NCBI GenBank assembly: GCA_021234155.1
Contig: JAJEKV010000080.1
Location: 4,257,953-4,321,952 of the forward strand
Length of the DNA: 64,000 nt
DNA from: Isoetes taiwanensis
Lineage: Eukaryota > Streptophyta > Lycopodiopsida > Isoetales > Isoetaceae
Reading direction: 5' to 3'
Of the stretch, positions 1 to 12,057 are shown piece by piece (position 1 is the first letter of the stretch; each line of letters opens with the position of its first letter). The position numbers and the translations under genes were made by a program. The notes under the pieces were generated by a model, which saw only the letters and a list, made by a program, of their open reading frames with translations, ran no database searches and had not been told where the DNA came from.

Positions 1-421
1 AATCTCGACAGAAACTATTTAGGAGAGCATTTCAAATGTGGAGTTATGGAAAATGATAAGGAAATGTCTTGTCCTCCATCTCAGTAATTCAATTCATCTA
101 AGGGCAAAACTGTTATCATATGGCTGCAACGTGGACACTCTTTTCATTGGAAGAAATATTAAATATTGCATTAAGAGATGGGTAAAAAGATCTACACCTT
201 AAAGCGAGATTCTCCCCAGAAACTGTTTGGGCATTTCCATTACGGACTTAAACGCGACCCTAACTGGTATATGCTTCTTGGTACATTTACCGCGCACCAT
301 CAGAAACGTGGTCGTCCTCTTGCGTTTAACGAAAGAAACGTGTGAGCAGTGACGCTAAGAAATAAGCTGTCTATTTCTTCAGAACAATCAAAATTGCCAT
401 CTCAAACAGCTATCAGAAAAG
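1..421. other. Sequence with no assignable gene
   Basis: I see no long reading frame, repeat unit or RNA gene here. It lies directly upstream of a gene fragment that starts near 422, so it may hold the missing upstream exons or promoter of that fragment, but nothing in the sequence proves this. Confidence 0.3.
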
Positions 422-1023
422 ATGGATTACAAAGCGAAGTGTGTGAATTCGGCAGTGCAGAAGCATTTTGAAGCCATTTCAGTCTGGCCCTTTCATCAAG
501 ATATTAGATTGCTCACTGTTCTAAGCAAAGACAAGGATGGATTTCGCAGTGTAGGGAATGTTGCAAGCATTTGCAGCAACAAGCTGAAGAAGAAAGGGCT
601 GCAACAACTTATTTCAAATTGCCCTTTTCATGAAATCTTGCTTGATTGCCAATGCAGTAACTCCAAAATCCGGTTGTAGAGGCAGAGCATTATAAAGAAA
701 AGAAACTCAGCCCAAATGTTAACTTAGATCGCATTTTGGAGGAATGGAGCCCTGACCCTAACCAAGACCTTGGTTGGCGCAAAGGGAAAATAGAGTTGTG
801 GGTTGTTGATCAGCTTGTTGAAGTTAAAAGTCTTAAGGTTCTCAAAGTTGGGAATAAATTTGGCTTTCGTATGCCCTTTCCATTCTATAAGGATGAGAAC
901 GTCTCTTTTATTGCAGGATTCGAAAATAGTACACCTATTGCATTTCGAGGATATAAGTGTTTATATGATAAGGAAGGGCGGATGATTCAGAAGAAACCTA
1001 CATACACCAACAGAGCCAACTAA
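422..1023 (+). pseudogene. Unrecognised gene fragment, broken by a frameshift
   Basis: Two reading frames follow one another with a one-frame shift near 670-680. The first (422-679) gives 85 residues starting MDYKAKCVNSAV. The second is open from about 667 and runs to the stop at 1021-1023; it contains EEWSPDPNQDLGWRKGKIEL and AGFENSTPIAFRGYKCLYD. The composition looks like real globular protein, with many W, F and Y residues and few repeats. I do not recognise the family. A degenerate relative of the second half lies at 2885-3160, so this is a duplicated sequence. The frameshift could instead be an unrecognised short intron, since no obvious GT-AG pair was sought exhaustively. Confidence 0.45.
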
Positions 1024-2018
1024 AGAGCCAGATTCCACTCAAGGCAATGGTGTTGGCCTCCCTCTTTTATTGTGAAGAGTTTGGAAGAGCTAGAATCCAC
1101 ATACACACAAAGGACAATGGCAATTGAGCAAGAAATGTAATTCTAATTGGTGGCAAGATCTGTGGCAGAAATCCCTAAGGGTTGGAGGGATTGGAGAGCT
1201 TCCCTACTAATCAAGTTGTTGAGAGGTTTCCTAACTGCCAAAAATTCCCCAGAATCAATGGGGGAACGACAACTATGAGGTGCCATGGCAAGATTGGCGT
1301 CTAGGAACAAAAAGATTTTTTAGTGTTTCTAAAACATATGTGCATGACATTTTGTTTACATAAATAGTATTGATTATTGAAAACTGGCAAATGCGTGGCT
1401 GGTTGTGGTGATGCCCGGCGTAACTACTGTGTGCATGTTATATTGCTTGTATGATTTAATTCGTCGTTTTGTGACATAAATCTTTGCGGGCATTTTATAC
1501 AATGTATTGTAATGTGTATTCAGAACACATTAGCACATGAAATTAAATAGATATAATTCTTGAATCTCCACCATTCCTTCTTGTATTGTTGGGGGGGAAT
1601 CTTTCAATGGATCGAAAAGTGTCTGAAGAATCAACATCTATACCCATGATCGAAAATTTACAAGCATGATAGTAGAAGATATAATGTATTTATAAGCTCT
1701 TCGTTGTAGGTCTTAGAGCCTCTCTGAATCAGTATGTCTCTTTCTAAGATCTTGCAAGAAGGGACATCAAGGTGGAAAGGGGCTTTCTTAATTTATGTGT
1801 ATGTAGTTTCCTTCTTATTTGATTCCAAAAATTCTTGGTATAGCACTGACTTTGTGCTTCACGCATATCTGCGGGCAACAACAACTCTTATATCCAGATG
1901 TTACTATGAAATTTTTTATAGAAAGATTTAGGTCTTCCCTGTAGTATTCCTTGTCAAACTAATGTAAAGCCTTAGGCTCCTATAATATTAATAGTAGAAG
2001 AAGATGAGGTTTGTTACT
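1024..2018. other. Intergenic, nothing assignable
   Basis: AT-rich sequence between a gene fragment and a microsatellite. The only open stretches are short and have no protein-like composition. No tRNA, LTR boundary or repeat unit was seen. Confidence 0.3.
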
Positions 2019-2101
2019 ATCTATCTATCCATCCATCCATCCATCCGTGCATCCATCCATCCATCCATCCATCCATCCATCCATCCATCCATCTATCTAT
2101 A
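2019..2101. repeat. (ATCC)n / (ATCT)n tetranucleotide microsatellite
   Basis: A run of CTAT and CATC units with one interruption (CCGTGC near 2045). The core is about fifteen ATCC units flanked by ATCT units on both sides. It is a simple-sequence repeat with the usual edge degradation. Confidence 0.9.
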
Positions 2102-2884
2102 TTATGATATATTGTGCTTCAAATGAATGACAAAACTTAGAGTGCTTCTGCACTCTAGTTGCCCGTCTTGAAATCTTGCGGCAAGGGAGCATCAATGAGG
2201 GTATTGGCTTTCTTGATGCAGAACATTCAAGAAAAGTATTATGTAAGTTATCGTTAGAAGGATTTACGGATGCCATGTAGTACTCTCTATTGAGAAGAGA
2301 TTGAGTCGTAAGGCTGCTACATTTTAGATAATGGAAGAAGAAGGGGCATAACATTTTCTTATATAAAATTTTCTTTATTGTTTGATGTGAAATATGATCA
2401 ATCTTTCTCTGTGAATACTGTTGCCAAGCCTTTTGCATGAGAATTATCGGCTCTCATAAATCTATATATTCTGGACTGATATATATGTACAAGGATTTCT
2501 TGGCAATTCTTCAAAGACCTTGGATGTAATACTTCCAATCTTTTAATAATCATTGCTTTTAATAAAAAAAAAAGGAAAAGCTCTTTGCAATATGTCATTC
2601 GCTAATGTATTTGCATCTAAAGGTTTTTTTATACATTCTACTAAATGTGTCCTGGCCTTGCCACACATAAGTAGAAGCATACATTTATATGTGCCTTCGG
2701 TGTAAAAGTGATTATGGAGTTGGTACCCTATGGATTCTAGAAAAATTGCCTTCAATCTAAGACTCATCTTGCGAAGTTGGTACCCAATTGATCGTGTTCG
2801 ACAGGAGCCTAACATAGACACAATAAGGTTAACTTATTTGGAGGTTTATCGCATAGGCCCAAATAAACCAGACTTCTACTATAA

Positions 2885-3160
2885 TCCAATTATGATAGAA
2901 AATTGATGGAAGAGAAGGCCAATTTGGATAGTATCTTAGAGAACTGGTGGCCTGATCCTAGCCAAAATCTGGAATGACACATGAAAAGGCTTCAATATGC
3001 CTTAAAATCATGACTAAATGCTAACATATGTGTTTTTCTTTTGCCTGGAACCAATCTCTGCACTGAAAATACCATCAATCTATCTGGAACTCGCAATTTT
3101 CAGACTCTATTGAGTGTTAGCATTCAGAGGTTATAAATACATTACAAAAAAAAAAAAGGT
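2885..3160 (+). pseudogene. Degenerate second copy of the 422-1023 gene fragment
   Basis: Translation around 2915-2975 gives NLDSILENWWPDPSQNLE followed by a stop, which aligns with NLDRILEEWSPDPNQDLG of the first fragment. About 150 bases later, near 3117-3140, the frame reads LAFRGYKY, matching IAFRGYKC of the first copy. The middle is shortened and carries stops and shifts. This is a second, more decayed copy about 2.2 kb downstream of the first on the same strand, so a local duplication is the simplest explanation. Confidence 0.55.
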
Positions 3161-4062
3161 ATAGAATTACTTAAAGAGGTTTGTAGCTTATTCTGATCAT
3201 GTAGATAGCCCACAGCTTGCATTTCCAATACGAACTTACAAATCCATCCCAATGGTTCTCTTGCTTGGGAATCGATGTCTTATGCAACTAATCATTGAGA
3301 AAAAAACCAGAAGATTGCTTTTTATTATGGTTAAATAAAGACTTGGTATAACTTCAAATAAAGTAATGAACATGCGGTTGAGGATGCATCTTGCGTGTAT
3401 GAATAGAAGTTTTAAATGAGTTAAAGACTTGGTATAACTGCAAATATTGTAATGAGCCACGATGTTGAAGATGTGTATGATTAGAAGTTTTAAATGAATT
3501 TCCTACGTGTGAACATGTAGGAAATATTCAATCGAAGAATAGTCAAGATTCCTTTTTCTAAAACCACGCAATTATGTAGTTATAGCGAAATTTCAAAAAA
3601 GACCCTACAATGTGGTTTGGAGCGGGCTCGCCGCTTTACAGCTTGACTGCCATCCTAGCATCACCGCTTCGCCACTTACACAACGTAAATACCCACGAGC
3701 CCCCCTAATAGGGATGCAACCTAAAGTGGACGCTCTGATCAAGTCCTCCTCCTGGGGATGCAACCTAGATTCATGCATTCCATCCATCGTCTCTATATAT
3801 ATACCCCTACAAAAAATTAATTTACTATAAAATTAGAAGATTAACTAGCTTTTTCTTTAACAGTTGTTATGAATATTCTATTTGGACATTGGAATATTAA
3901 AATTGGAATTATATGTGATAATGTACAATTGTCATATATGTATAGAGTAAAGCCTTTAGTTTACTTGTGTATTTTTGTTTAGTAGTATACGTATGCATAG
4001 ACAACTTAAAAGCCCCCTTGCATGCACTTGATGGTTTGTACGTATAACACAGGTGTACACTC
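3161..4062. other. Intergenic, including a GC-richer patch at 3600-3790
   Basis: Mostly AT-rich. The patch at about 3600-3790 is visibly richer in G and C than its surroundings and contains the phrase GGGATGCAACCTA twice (near 3712 and 3757). I cannot assign it to a gene or element; it may be an old LTR scrap. Confidence 0.25.
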
Positions 4063-4752
4063 CTTGTCTTGGAGGCGTTTGAGCAAGGAGTGTGGCCTTG
4101 ATCCTCAGAAGTTGCTAGCTTTGGTCTGACTTCTATTTTGGGAAGTTCAATCAGAGACGAGCATGTGTCACCACGTTCTCTAGTCGCCTATGAACCATTG
4201 TACTCCAGGAATCTTTTCCTTCCTCATCAGACCGGGGAGATGTAACCCGAAGTAGCCTCGTAGGGTGATATCTCGAGGTTGCATATCTGGCAGGTTACAG
4301 TCACCTTATAGCTTGTTTGCATAGGAGGGGCGGATGGAGTGGTCAACCCTAGCCATTGTCTATAGACAGCCCCGCCATTGTTATATCTCAGTGTGTTTTA
4401 TCTCGAGACCCAGCCGTCAGTCTACTTCCCCTATGACTCTGAGCCTGGGTAGGAGCTTATGTGTTTTATGATGTGTTGATATCTATGATGGATCTATGGA
4501 TGGATGGATGCTAACCTTTGTGGTAGTTTATTATATTGTATTATTGCCAGCGCTGATGTTATAGTATGATTTCATTGTTATTGGAACCCATAGGGACGGG
4601 CGCGCAAGACACCTCCGTGTCTCCCTACCCGTGTCTCGGCCATCTTGGGAACGGGGCAGGCGGAGGGCCCATGTAGCTGACGATGTTGGATGGGGGATTT
4701 CCCGTAGAGTATGAAGTGGGGCGTCGTATACCTTGCACGGAGCATCACATAG
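4063..4752 (+). repeat. Diverged LTR fragment of the element C family
   Basis: Long stretches match the LTRs at 19900-21324 and 38472-40818 in the same order. Examples are ACCGGGGAGATG, GGCAGGTTACAGTCA, the 25-base block beginning AGGAGGGGCGGATGG, TCTGAGCC(C)TGGGTAG, TGGTAGTTT and the terminal GGAGC(G/A)TCACA. The 5' half of the LTR is missing, and substitutions are frequent. It is an old truncated or solo LTR of the same Ty3 family, so that family amplified here more than once. Confidence 0.7.
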
Positions 4753-5321
4753 ATTAAAGGTCCCTTTCTGGAAAGTCCTTCTAGATGCAGAAATATCTGG
4801 CTTAAAGTACAATCCATAAGAATTAGCTGAACTCCTCGGTCTTTTTTGGAAGGCATACAGCTGTGTTAGATCAGATTTAGATGTCTCTTATATGAATCAT
4901 TTCCACGATTTTGTTGTAACGGGCAAGGCCTCGTTATTAGCCAATGTTAATTTTAGATTCATTCTTTAGCTAAGATAGCTATATTTTTTCAGAACATTTT
5001 ATATGTCCCTATAAAATGGTTCAAGAAGACCTTATTGCATTTGAGCCACTATCTTGAGCCGACATAAAGCCGTACAATACTTCTCTTCCCAAGATTGAAT
5101 GTCCATGATATCAATCTTTAGATATTTCTTGCTATTAAGTCATGGGAAAAAATTTCAACAATTATAACTTTTATAAAAATATCCAAAATAACAAGAGAGT
5201 TATTATTTTTCCTAATTTTGCTTATTTCTTTCACAAATTTTGTCCCGAAGCTGGTTCTTAGAAATGTTATATTGCATAAGGAGGCAGACGAAATTTGAAC
5301 GTAACCAGATTCCTTCGATAA
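4753..5321. other. Intergenic, nothing assignable
   Basis: AT-rich, without open frames of note. It is the left flank of the poly(A)-tailed insertion that follows and ends at the target-site duplication. Confidence 0.3.
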
Positions 5322-7274
5322 GAAGAAATCTATGTGAGATAGCGGGATGAGGATGGTCGCTCGTGACGATGGCCCTTAGGGCTGCCGGCGGTTTTCCTTT
5401 TAACTTGAGCATCCGGACTCCGTTTTCTATGATCTTTGGTTCGTTGGAAAGCTTGTCCCAAGAGCTCTCTGTCAACATCAATTTTGTTAGGGTTTGCTGT
5501 CAGGTTAGGGGCCGGATTTGGGTCTGTTCCATTTCGGCCAAGTATAGTAGGGATGGGGAAGACAGATATTGCTCCAGCATCCAAGGCGGCAGCAAAACGG
5601 CGTGAGTCTACCATGGTGATACGTGATTTCCCAGTTGCTGCGCAAAAAGAGGTAAATAATTCAGTTGGAAGCTCTTTGCCTTCGGTGGTGGCTACTCCAG
5701 TGGTTCTTGAAGAAAGGGTTTTTCCTCCCTTGCAAGGCGCTGCGAATAAGGGACCTGAAGTTAATGGGAATTTGCATCAAAAAGGTACAGATTCCAGTCC
5801 TAATGTAGATTCTCAGCCTCAGATAAACGATAGTGCTTGGAAGTCATCTGACTCTGTTACAAAAGTTTCATATCAAAGATTTAGTGATTGGCTTTGTAAG
5901 GATATATCTAATGCATCTAGAAAGGCAAGGGTAGCAGCTGTTTTACAGGTATTGTCTGAAGGGAATAAGGAGGAGTTGTCGGCAATCTTGGACACATTGA
6001 AAGCCCGACAGTTTCAGCTTCAACAGCAGTTGCCTCCAGATGATATATTTTACCAGTCTGATTGTCAGAGTGTGGTTCAAGCTTCTGGTATTCCTGTGGT
6101 TGAGGTGGACCATCAAGCTCATATTAAGTGTGCTGAGAACTTATCTTCCTGTGCAGTTCTTGTCTTGGGTATTTTACTGGTGGTTATTTAGATTTTTCTC
6201 GGTTCCGTATTTGGTTATCTTGGCTTTTGAGATGCCTTCAACTTTCCCCTTTTCAGTCCATCAAGTTGTTGGCAAAAAACTTTGTTCTTATTATGTTTGA
6301 AAGCAGTGATGCAGTGGACTCTTTGGTATCAAGAGGGATTGATCCACTTGGTGGAGAATATATGATGTGCCAGTATTATTCTCCTGGCTTCACACTAGAT
6401 ATGGTTCGTGCATTAAAGATGCCTTGCTGGTTCTCGATACCTAATCTTCTCCCTGATCTAATGGCTCATCAATTTCTAGTTGCAATTGCAACGGGACTTG
6501 GGGTTCTTATCTCACACTCCATCATGAATGGTCCAAGAATTTGTGTTTCTATGCCAGTGGACTCGCCTTTACCAGATTGTATAGTTGTGAAGAGCGGGCC
6601 TTGGTATAAAAAGCTGGATCTTAAGCTTCTGAATGGTCCAGAATTAGCCCGTTTGTTTCCTGATAAGGAGGCTTTTGTTAGCTTTTGTCGAGGTATTCGT
6701 GCGTCTCAGGCATCTGTTCAATATTCTTCCTTCATCTATATATGATCAACCTTTCCCAGTTGCTTTGCATTCCTCGGCTATAGAAGATGCTTAGATATAG
6801 TTCCGGTGGTGTCATCCTTAGCACCATCAGCTGCAGCTATAGTTCCTACTACTCTCCACGTTGCTGCTTCTGTCTCTCATGCTTCTGAGGTCGTTTTGGC
6901 TGATGGTCCTAATCTTCAGTGCGCTAAAGAGTCATGGCAACAGGTCAATTGGAAGAAGGCAGCGAGGAAGAAGTCTGTGATATCATCTCATGAGGCTATC
7001 CTTCCTCGCACTATTCAATGGCATGAGAATTTGATGTCTGTTGATGATCATCTCTATGACGTAGAACATGATGACTTTGATGAGGCCATTAAACGCCTCA
7101 AGGTGGCACAAGGATTATGACTATACTCTGTGTATGGGTGGTTTTGCTTAGTGGACTATTTCGTCCTCTAGGTTTTGAGTCCCATGTCACAGGTTTCTTG
7201 TATGTATCTTGATTTTCCTTGATAATAAATTGTCGTTCTTCAAAAAAAAAAAAAAGGGGGGAAGAAATCTATGT
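5322..7274 (+). mobile_element. ORF1-only LINE-type insertion with poly(A) tail and 14-bp TSD
   Basis: The sequence GAAGAAATCTATGT occurs at 5322-5335 and again at 7261-7274. Between them lies about 1.9 kb that ends in a 14-base A run (7242-7255) and five G residues. A 14-bp duplication plus a poly(A) tail is the signature of target-primed reverse transcription. The insert holds an ORF1-type protein but no endonuclease or reverse transcriptase. It is therefore a deleted LINE, a non-autonomous derivative, or a retroposed ORF1 mRNA that was mobilised by another L1. Confidence 0.85.
5553..7120 (+). pseudogene. LINE ORF1-like protein (DUF4283-type), interrupted
   Basis: The best start is ATG at 5553 (MGKTDIAPASK), which follows a G-rich leader. 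The first frame runs to a stop at 6189-6191. The homology then moves by one frame and continues from about 6250 to a stop at 6743-6745, and resumes in the same frame from 6806 to 7120. The middle part reads KNFVLIMFESSDAVDSLVSRG, PCWFSIPNLLPDLM and GPRICVSMPVDSPLPDCIVV, which has the layout of the DUF4283 domain of plant LINE ORF1 proteins. No zinc knuckle is visible. It lies inside the TSD-flanked insertion and is not functional as read. Confidence 0.65.
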
Positions 7275-8079
7275 CTCCTAATCCCCTCTTAATCTTGATG
7301 AGTAAGTATCTTTTCTGGTTCAAGCATCTGTTAGCTTGGTCAATGCACCAGGGCAAATCACAAGACCAAGAGCTAACGGCAAGAATCCGAGCAAATCTCA
7401 AGGCATATGAGATAGGCGAAGCCTCACTTTACTAGCATTATTATCACCAACATAATCATACCATCATAAATTCTTGCACCAAATCATATCATAAACTTAA
7501 CTTCATTTGAGATTAGAGAAATTGAGATAACAGACGAAAGACTCGCATAATCATATGCAAAGTATCATACTGCAACATAATAATATTCAACTGATCAAAA
7601 AGGATACTTACAACTTCAAGAACTTTGCCCAAATGTCATCTCCCAAAATTGGGCCTCCTTTCTACAAGAATTTTGGCTAACTTATAGAAAACTCCACTTG
7701 ATCCTAGCCACTAGATATAGGCAAATCTCAACCTTAGATCCAAATTCTAACTACCATAAGTTCACTAGATTTTGCCATCTCAACATTAAATCTAGGCCAT
7801 CTAAACTCCTCGCAATTATCATGCTCCTCTAGATTCACGATACATCATCAAAATGTCAACCACTGAAAATATTTTCAAAGGACTTTAATACTCCAAGTCC
7901 ATAGGTTCCACTTCAATACAACATAAATATTCCTCCTCATGCTTCTCCACAATATTTGCACATTTCTTACATTTTCTCCATATTACACCGATATAGTTCT
8001 CCAATTATGCATATATTTCCCAAATTTAAGCACATTATGCAAAAATGGTCAAGATAAATACACTACATTCCCCCCAAGA
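7275..8079 (-). repeat. Possible LTR remnant of a minus-strand element
   Basis: At 8062-8079 the plus strand reads CACTACATTCCCCCCAAG. On the minus strand this is a purine tract, CTTGGGGGGAATG, running into TGTAGTG, which looks like a polypurine tract beside an LTR start. The AT-rich, frame-poor sequence at 7275-8062 would be the LTR. The other end and the coding part are not identified, so the call rests on this one boundary. Confidence 0.3.
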
Positions 8080-8487
8080 GTATTCATCGTCCCAATGAAT
8101 TCTTCAAAAACTTCTATTTGATCTTCATGTCTTCAACTTGGTCCTCAAAAGTAGGTCTTACAAATGGCAAAACTTAACAAAACTCAACATCCAAATGTCT
8201 TCATGACTTCAAAAGCATCCATGGAAATCTTCCAAGGGAAAAAAATACTAAAAACTTCTAACATCATTTTCTCTTCATCAACCATAGGGTGGCAAGTCCC
8301 ATCCAGGTCAGTGGCACCCTCTTTCTCTGCTTGGTATGGCGCTCTATCCCCTCTGCACAACTTCTCTCAAATAACTTACATTGATCACGTGGTGCTCCAT
8401 CATGACATCCACAACTCAAAGTAAATATAAAAAAATATAAGACTTGTACAACTTCCTTTGATGCCTTTAAATAATACAAGAAATTTA
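8080..8487. other. Possible internal remnant next to the candidate polypurine tract
   Basis: Low-complexity, C/T/A-rich sequence. If the polypurine tract at about 8066 is real, this is the 3' internal part of the same minus-strand element. No protein motif is readable. Confidence 0.2.
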
Positions 8488-8511
8488 TCGCGGCGGCCAA
8501 GGCCGCCGCGA
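8488..8511. repeat. Perfect GC-rich palindrome (12-bp arms including flanks)
   Basis: CGCGGCGGCC-AA-GGCCGCCGCG is a perfect inverted repeat with a 2-base loop, extended to T...A at the outer edge. It sits in sequence that is otherwise strongly AT-rich. It could be the terminal hairpin of a small transposon, but no CTRR end or terminal inverted repeat partner was found nearby. Confidence 0.8.
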
Positions 8512-9690
8512 ACATTTCTTTGGTTCTACACCTGTCAGACTAGACCTGGTATTAACTCAACTTTTGATACTATAATTACCTTTTAGTAGTAGAGTTTTAC
8601 TTATTCAGAACAGGCAAGACACACTCGGTGTTAGCAAAGAATCTTGCATATGTTGTAAGAAGAAATATGCATTTCTAAATTTTTTTACATCGTTTATGCT
8701 CCTTCACATCGCTACAATCTTTCTTTAGTCCTCTATTCCACATCTTGCCTATTGCAACTATGTATTTGTTGATACAGAGTGCATGAAAATGAAGTGTTAC
8801 TTAACACTTCCAAGAATGTGGATATGATTTTGATGGTTTCTGAACATGTCCAGAAGATCACTAAAGCCTCACAGAATGTATTTTTCTGATTTTGTTTTTT
8901 ATTATATATTAGTGGATATTTTGTTGGAAGTACCCCTGTGGAGAGATGCTGGAGCAAGGATACCAACAGCTGGAACTAGATCTAGAATTGCCCTTGGAGT
9001 AACAGTTAAAACAAAAGAGGAGTAACGTATTTGCATTGTTTACTATATCTTAAGGAATATGCATTGTTTACTATATATCTTAAGGAATTATAAAATGGTC
9101 TACCTTTCAATCCAAACATCCTTTCAACAATCATGCAATTTAACTTTCCTTATCAGAAAGCTTCTCAGCATGACATAACAGGACAATTGTGGACCATTAG
9201 GCTTACGTTTATTCACGAGGGTTTCTTTTTGAGATGTCATCACCAATGTTTCTTTTTGAGATGTCATCACATGTAATCTTTCTGAGATATCATCACATGC
9301 AACTCTGTTTAGTATGTTGTAGTCGTACAGAGCTCATAACTTCAAAAAAATGATGAACGGAATAGACGAGAAACACAAAACTTTTACTCTTAGAGCTCCA
9401 CCACAATCCCATATTTGACAGAGTTATTATAGAGAATCACCCGTGGTTCAGACATTATTGCTCTAGATTCATGCCCAAATTTAGGGCTCCCAGTTTACCT
9501 TGTGAGCCCAGACAAAGCCATCGCATGTACTCTGCTCTGCCCTAAACAAGGGAAATGGACAGTTAGCAGATAAGTTTTGTTGACTGCAATGTGGATGAGA
9601 GTAAAAATGTAAAAAATCATTTAGAACTCATGCGAGCTCATCTGCCATCACATTGTATTCATGGAACACATAGTCATTATGGGAGTAAAA
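8512..9690. repeat. Intergenic with short local tandem duplications
   Basis: Three small duplications are readable. TTTACTATAT-CTTAAGGAAT occurs twice near 9040-9090. TTTCTTTTTGAGATGTCATCAC occurs twice, with a third diverged copy, at about 9221-9300. A longer imperfect duplication lies at about 9597-9735 (AAAATCATTTA...GAGCT.ATCTG.CATC.CATTG). No gene is apparent on either strand. Confidence 0.5.
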
Positions 9691-9988
9691 AAGAAAAAAA
9701 TCATTTATCATGAGCTTATCTGTCATCGCATTGCAAAACAAAATTTGAGTGATAATCTGTCATCACCAGTATAGCATCGAAACCTGCAAAAATAACTTAT
9801 AATCTCAGTGCGTAGAGCAGTTAAGATGTAGCACTCTTATGAGCTCTACCTGCATGGCATCCCTTCATTGGTATGGTCAGGAAAGATAAAATCGCAATCC
9901 CGTGTACATATCAAGTGAATTCATGCTTTCAAAGAACAAAGATACACGAATGTAAAACAATAAAGAAAACGCGAAGAATAAAAAATAC

Positions 9989-10157
9989 CTCATAATCCCC
10001 CATATATAGATTTGCAAGATTGCAATCATCACTGGTGATGTCTCTAATCTCTACAAAGAACTTTTTGAAGACATGAGAAAAATTTGAAGATATAGTGGAT
10101 TGAATGCATCCAGCCAATAATTTATCTAAAATGTTTTGCCATGAACCAAACACAAAT
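9989..10157 (-). CDS. Candidate internal exon (169 bp)
   Basis: The minus strand shows CCTTGCAG| before the segment and GAG|GTATTTTTT after it. The frame is open across all 169 bases and includes SWQNILDKLLAGCIQSTISS and VFKKFFVEIRDITSDD. It is the cleanest exon-like unit in the 9.7-13.2 kb region. The function is unknown. Confidence 0.4.
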
Positions 10158-10804
10158 CTGCAAGGACATCACACTTCTATGCATGGTAAATGCAATATTT
10201 AGGTAAATGCAATATTTAATCATCCCTCTGAAATGCAGAATGAAGCAAAATATAAATGCATAGCCAAATGTGGCAGCTCATTGCACGTGGTTGTAGTGAC
10301 AATTTGGGAGGTTGCATGATATGAAATAATGACAATGATTTGCAGTATAAAAGCCTTGGATATCTACATAAGTGCTTTTGACTGTAGTACAATGACCTAG
10401 AGGTGTTATTTGCAAGACTCAGAATGTAGTACATAAGAGAAAAACATGCTTACTTATCGACAATCACAAGTTCCCAATTTTGGTTTAAACATATAAGGCA
10501 ACATTCATACATTAAACTTAAAGCTTTATTAATTATTGCTATTTCTTATTGCATTCACAAAAATCGGTGTCTGTTTCTGCCAGTGATGACCTGTTCTTTT
10601 GGTTTTTGAGGCCCTACATCAGGAACTTCAGAAGATCAGAGTCATGAGATTGTCGCTTGCTCATCTTCGCGCATAATAATGAGAAACAAAAAAATGGAAC
10701 AGATATAGAAAACACAACAATAAAACTACCAGAATCTCATGTATACATCAAAAGCAGTTAATAAATTAAACAGAGACTTCCACGTTCGTAATTTCATATG
10801 AACA

Positions 10805-11234
10805 CTAATTGTTTGCTGAAATCATCATTCTACCAGCTGCTAAGATTGTCTGGCAGTGCATGTAACGACTAGCTTTTGGCATGCACTTATATGCAACTGA
10901 GCATTTACCATATGCATTATGACTGCTAGAACTTGTGCTCCCAATTTCAGTTCTGTAGAATGAGGCACTCAAATACCCTGCAGTTACTTGGTACAGCAAA
11001 TGCCCCAAATGAAGAACAATATCTTGTGGGCCAAGACCACAATCAGCAATCAGCAAGAAACCAGCGTCCTTGAGAATCCCAAATCTGAAGTCCTGATCTA
11101 TCTGAGCAATTGGGCATGCTGCTATCCTGCCAAACTCATAGGGGGCTGATGAATCCTTGATCTTCCATGGCAATATACGGAAAGATTTGATGAGGGAACT
11201 TCCCCATGCTGCAATGTCATGTTGTCAAGGATAT
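10805..11234 (-). CDS. Candidate exon with the longest open frame of the region
   Basis: The minus strand has TTTTGTAG| at 11235-11242 as a possible acceptor. A frame that reads through from about 11210 down to the stop at 10805-10807 includes SLIKSFRILPWKIKDSSAP, DAGFLLIADCGLGPQDIV and LSASFYRTEIG. A different frame is open at the start of the segment, so either the acceptor lies further in or an indel has occurred. I do not recognise the protein. Confidence 0.35.
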
Positions 11235-12057
11235 CTACAAAAGAAAAGTTTTTAAGCTCCAAAGAACAGCAAATTTGCACGACCAAGAGCAAAAAAGAGT
11301 TCAGGTAGACCTGCAAGTGGAAGCTGCGTGAAGTTCTGTAATAACCTTCACTGGCATGAAGTAAGAATGGATTTGAATGTAAATGATAAACAGCCCGCCA
11401 TTGCAAGCAAAAGTTAAGAATGTCTTTTCTTCTTTAACCTGTAACAAATGGAACACCATATCATAACAATTTTTACAAATCACCTGAACAATTTCTCGAA
11501 CGATTTTATCACAATTGTCTGCCTCCTAGAAATTCAAATGCTCTATACCCCCATCCCAAGCCCAACTAAGATAAACAGATATGCATCCACTGCTTAAAGC
11601 ACAGCCTCAACTTCAGGATAACTTATATCTGTTGTTTGCAACTATAAACTTAGCCCAAACAATATTGATACATGAAGACAGAGATACAGCCACTATTGCC
11701 GTGAGCTTGTTATGTATTTGGAAAATAATAACAATGGGGGCCACACTGCAAGCTCAGTAAAATTCAAATTTTTATGGTTATGGAAGACATGGTGTTTTGG
11801 TCAAAACCTGCTGCAAGAACAACTTCCATGTCTAGATTGATCAGGTTAAGTCTCAACTCTAGGATTATCTGTATCAATGTTCTACTGGCTCTAGACTGAT
11901 GGGGTTGAGTCACAATGCTAGGATTGAAAGTGAGTTGAGTTTGATGAATATAACAATTCATGGTTAGAGAAATACCTAAAAAGAATTTCCGTAGTGACTG
12001 CTTTTGGTATACCATCCCTCACTGCGCTGGTGAAAGGAGGACCTCCAGTTACAACAC

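Noticed and set aside
3605-3830. Small genes on both strands of the GC-richer patch
   Set aside because: Both frames are short, overlap completely and show no protein-like pattern.
8488-8530. Helitron 3' end based on the GC hairpin
   Set aside because: No CTRR end follows the hairpin at the expected distance and no 5' TC end or helicase is near.
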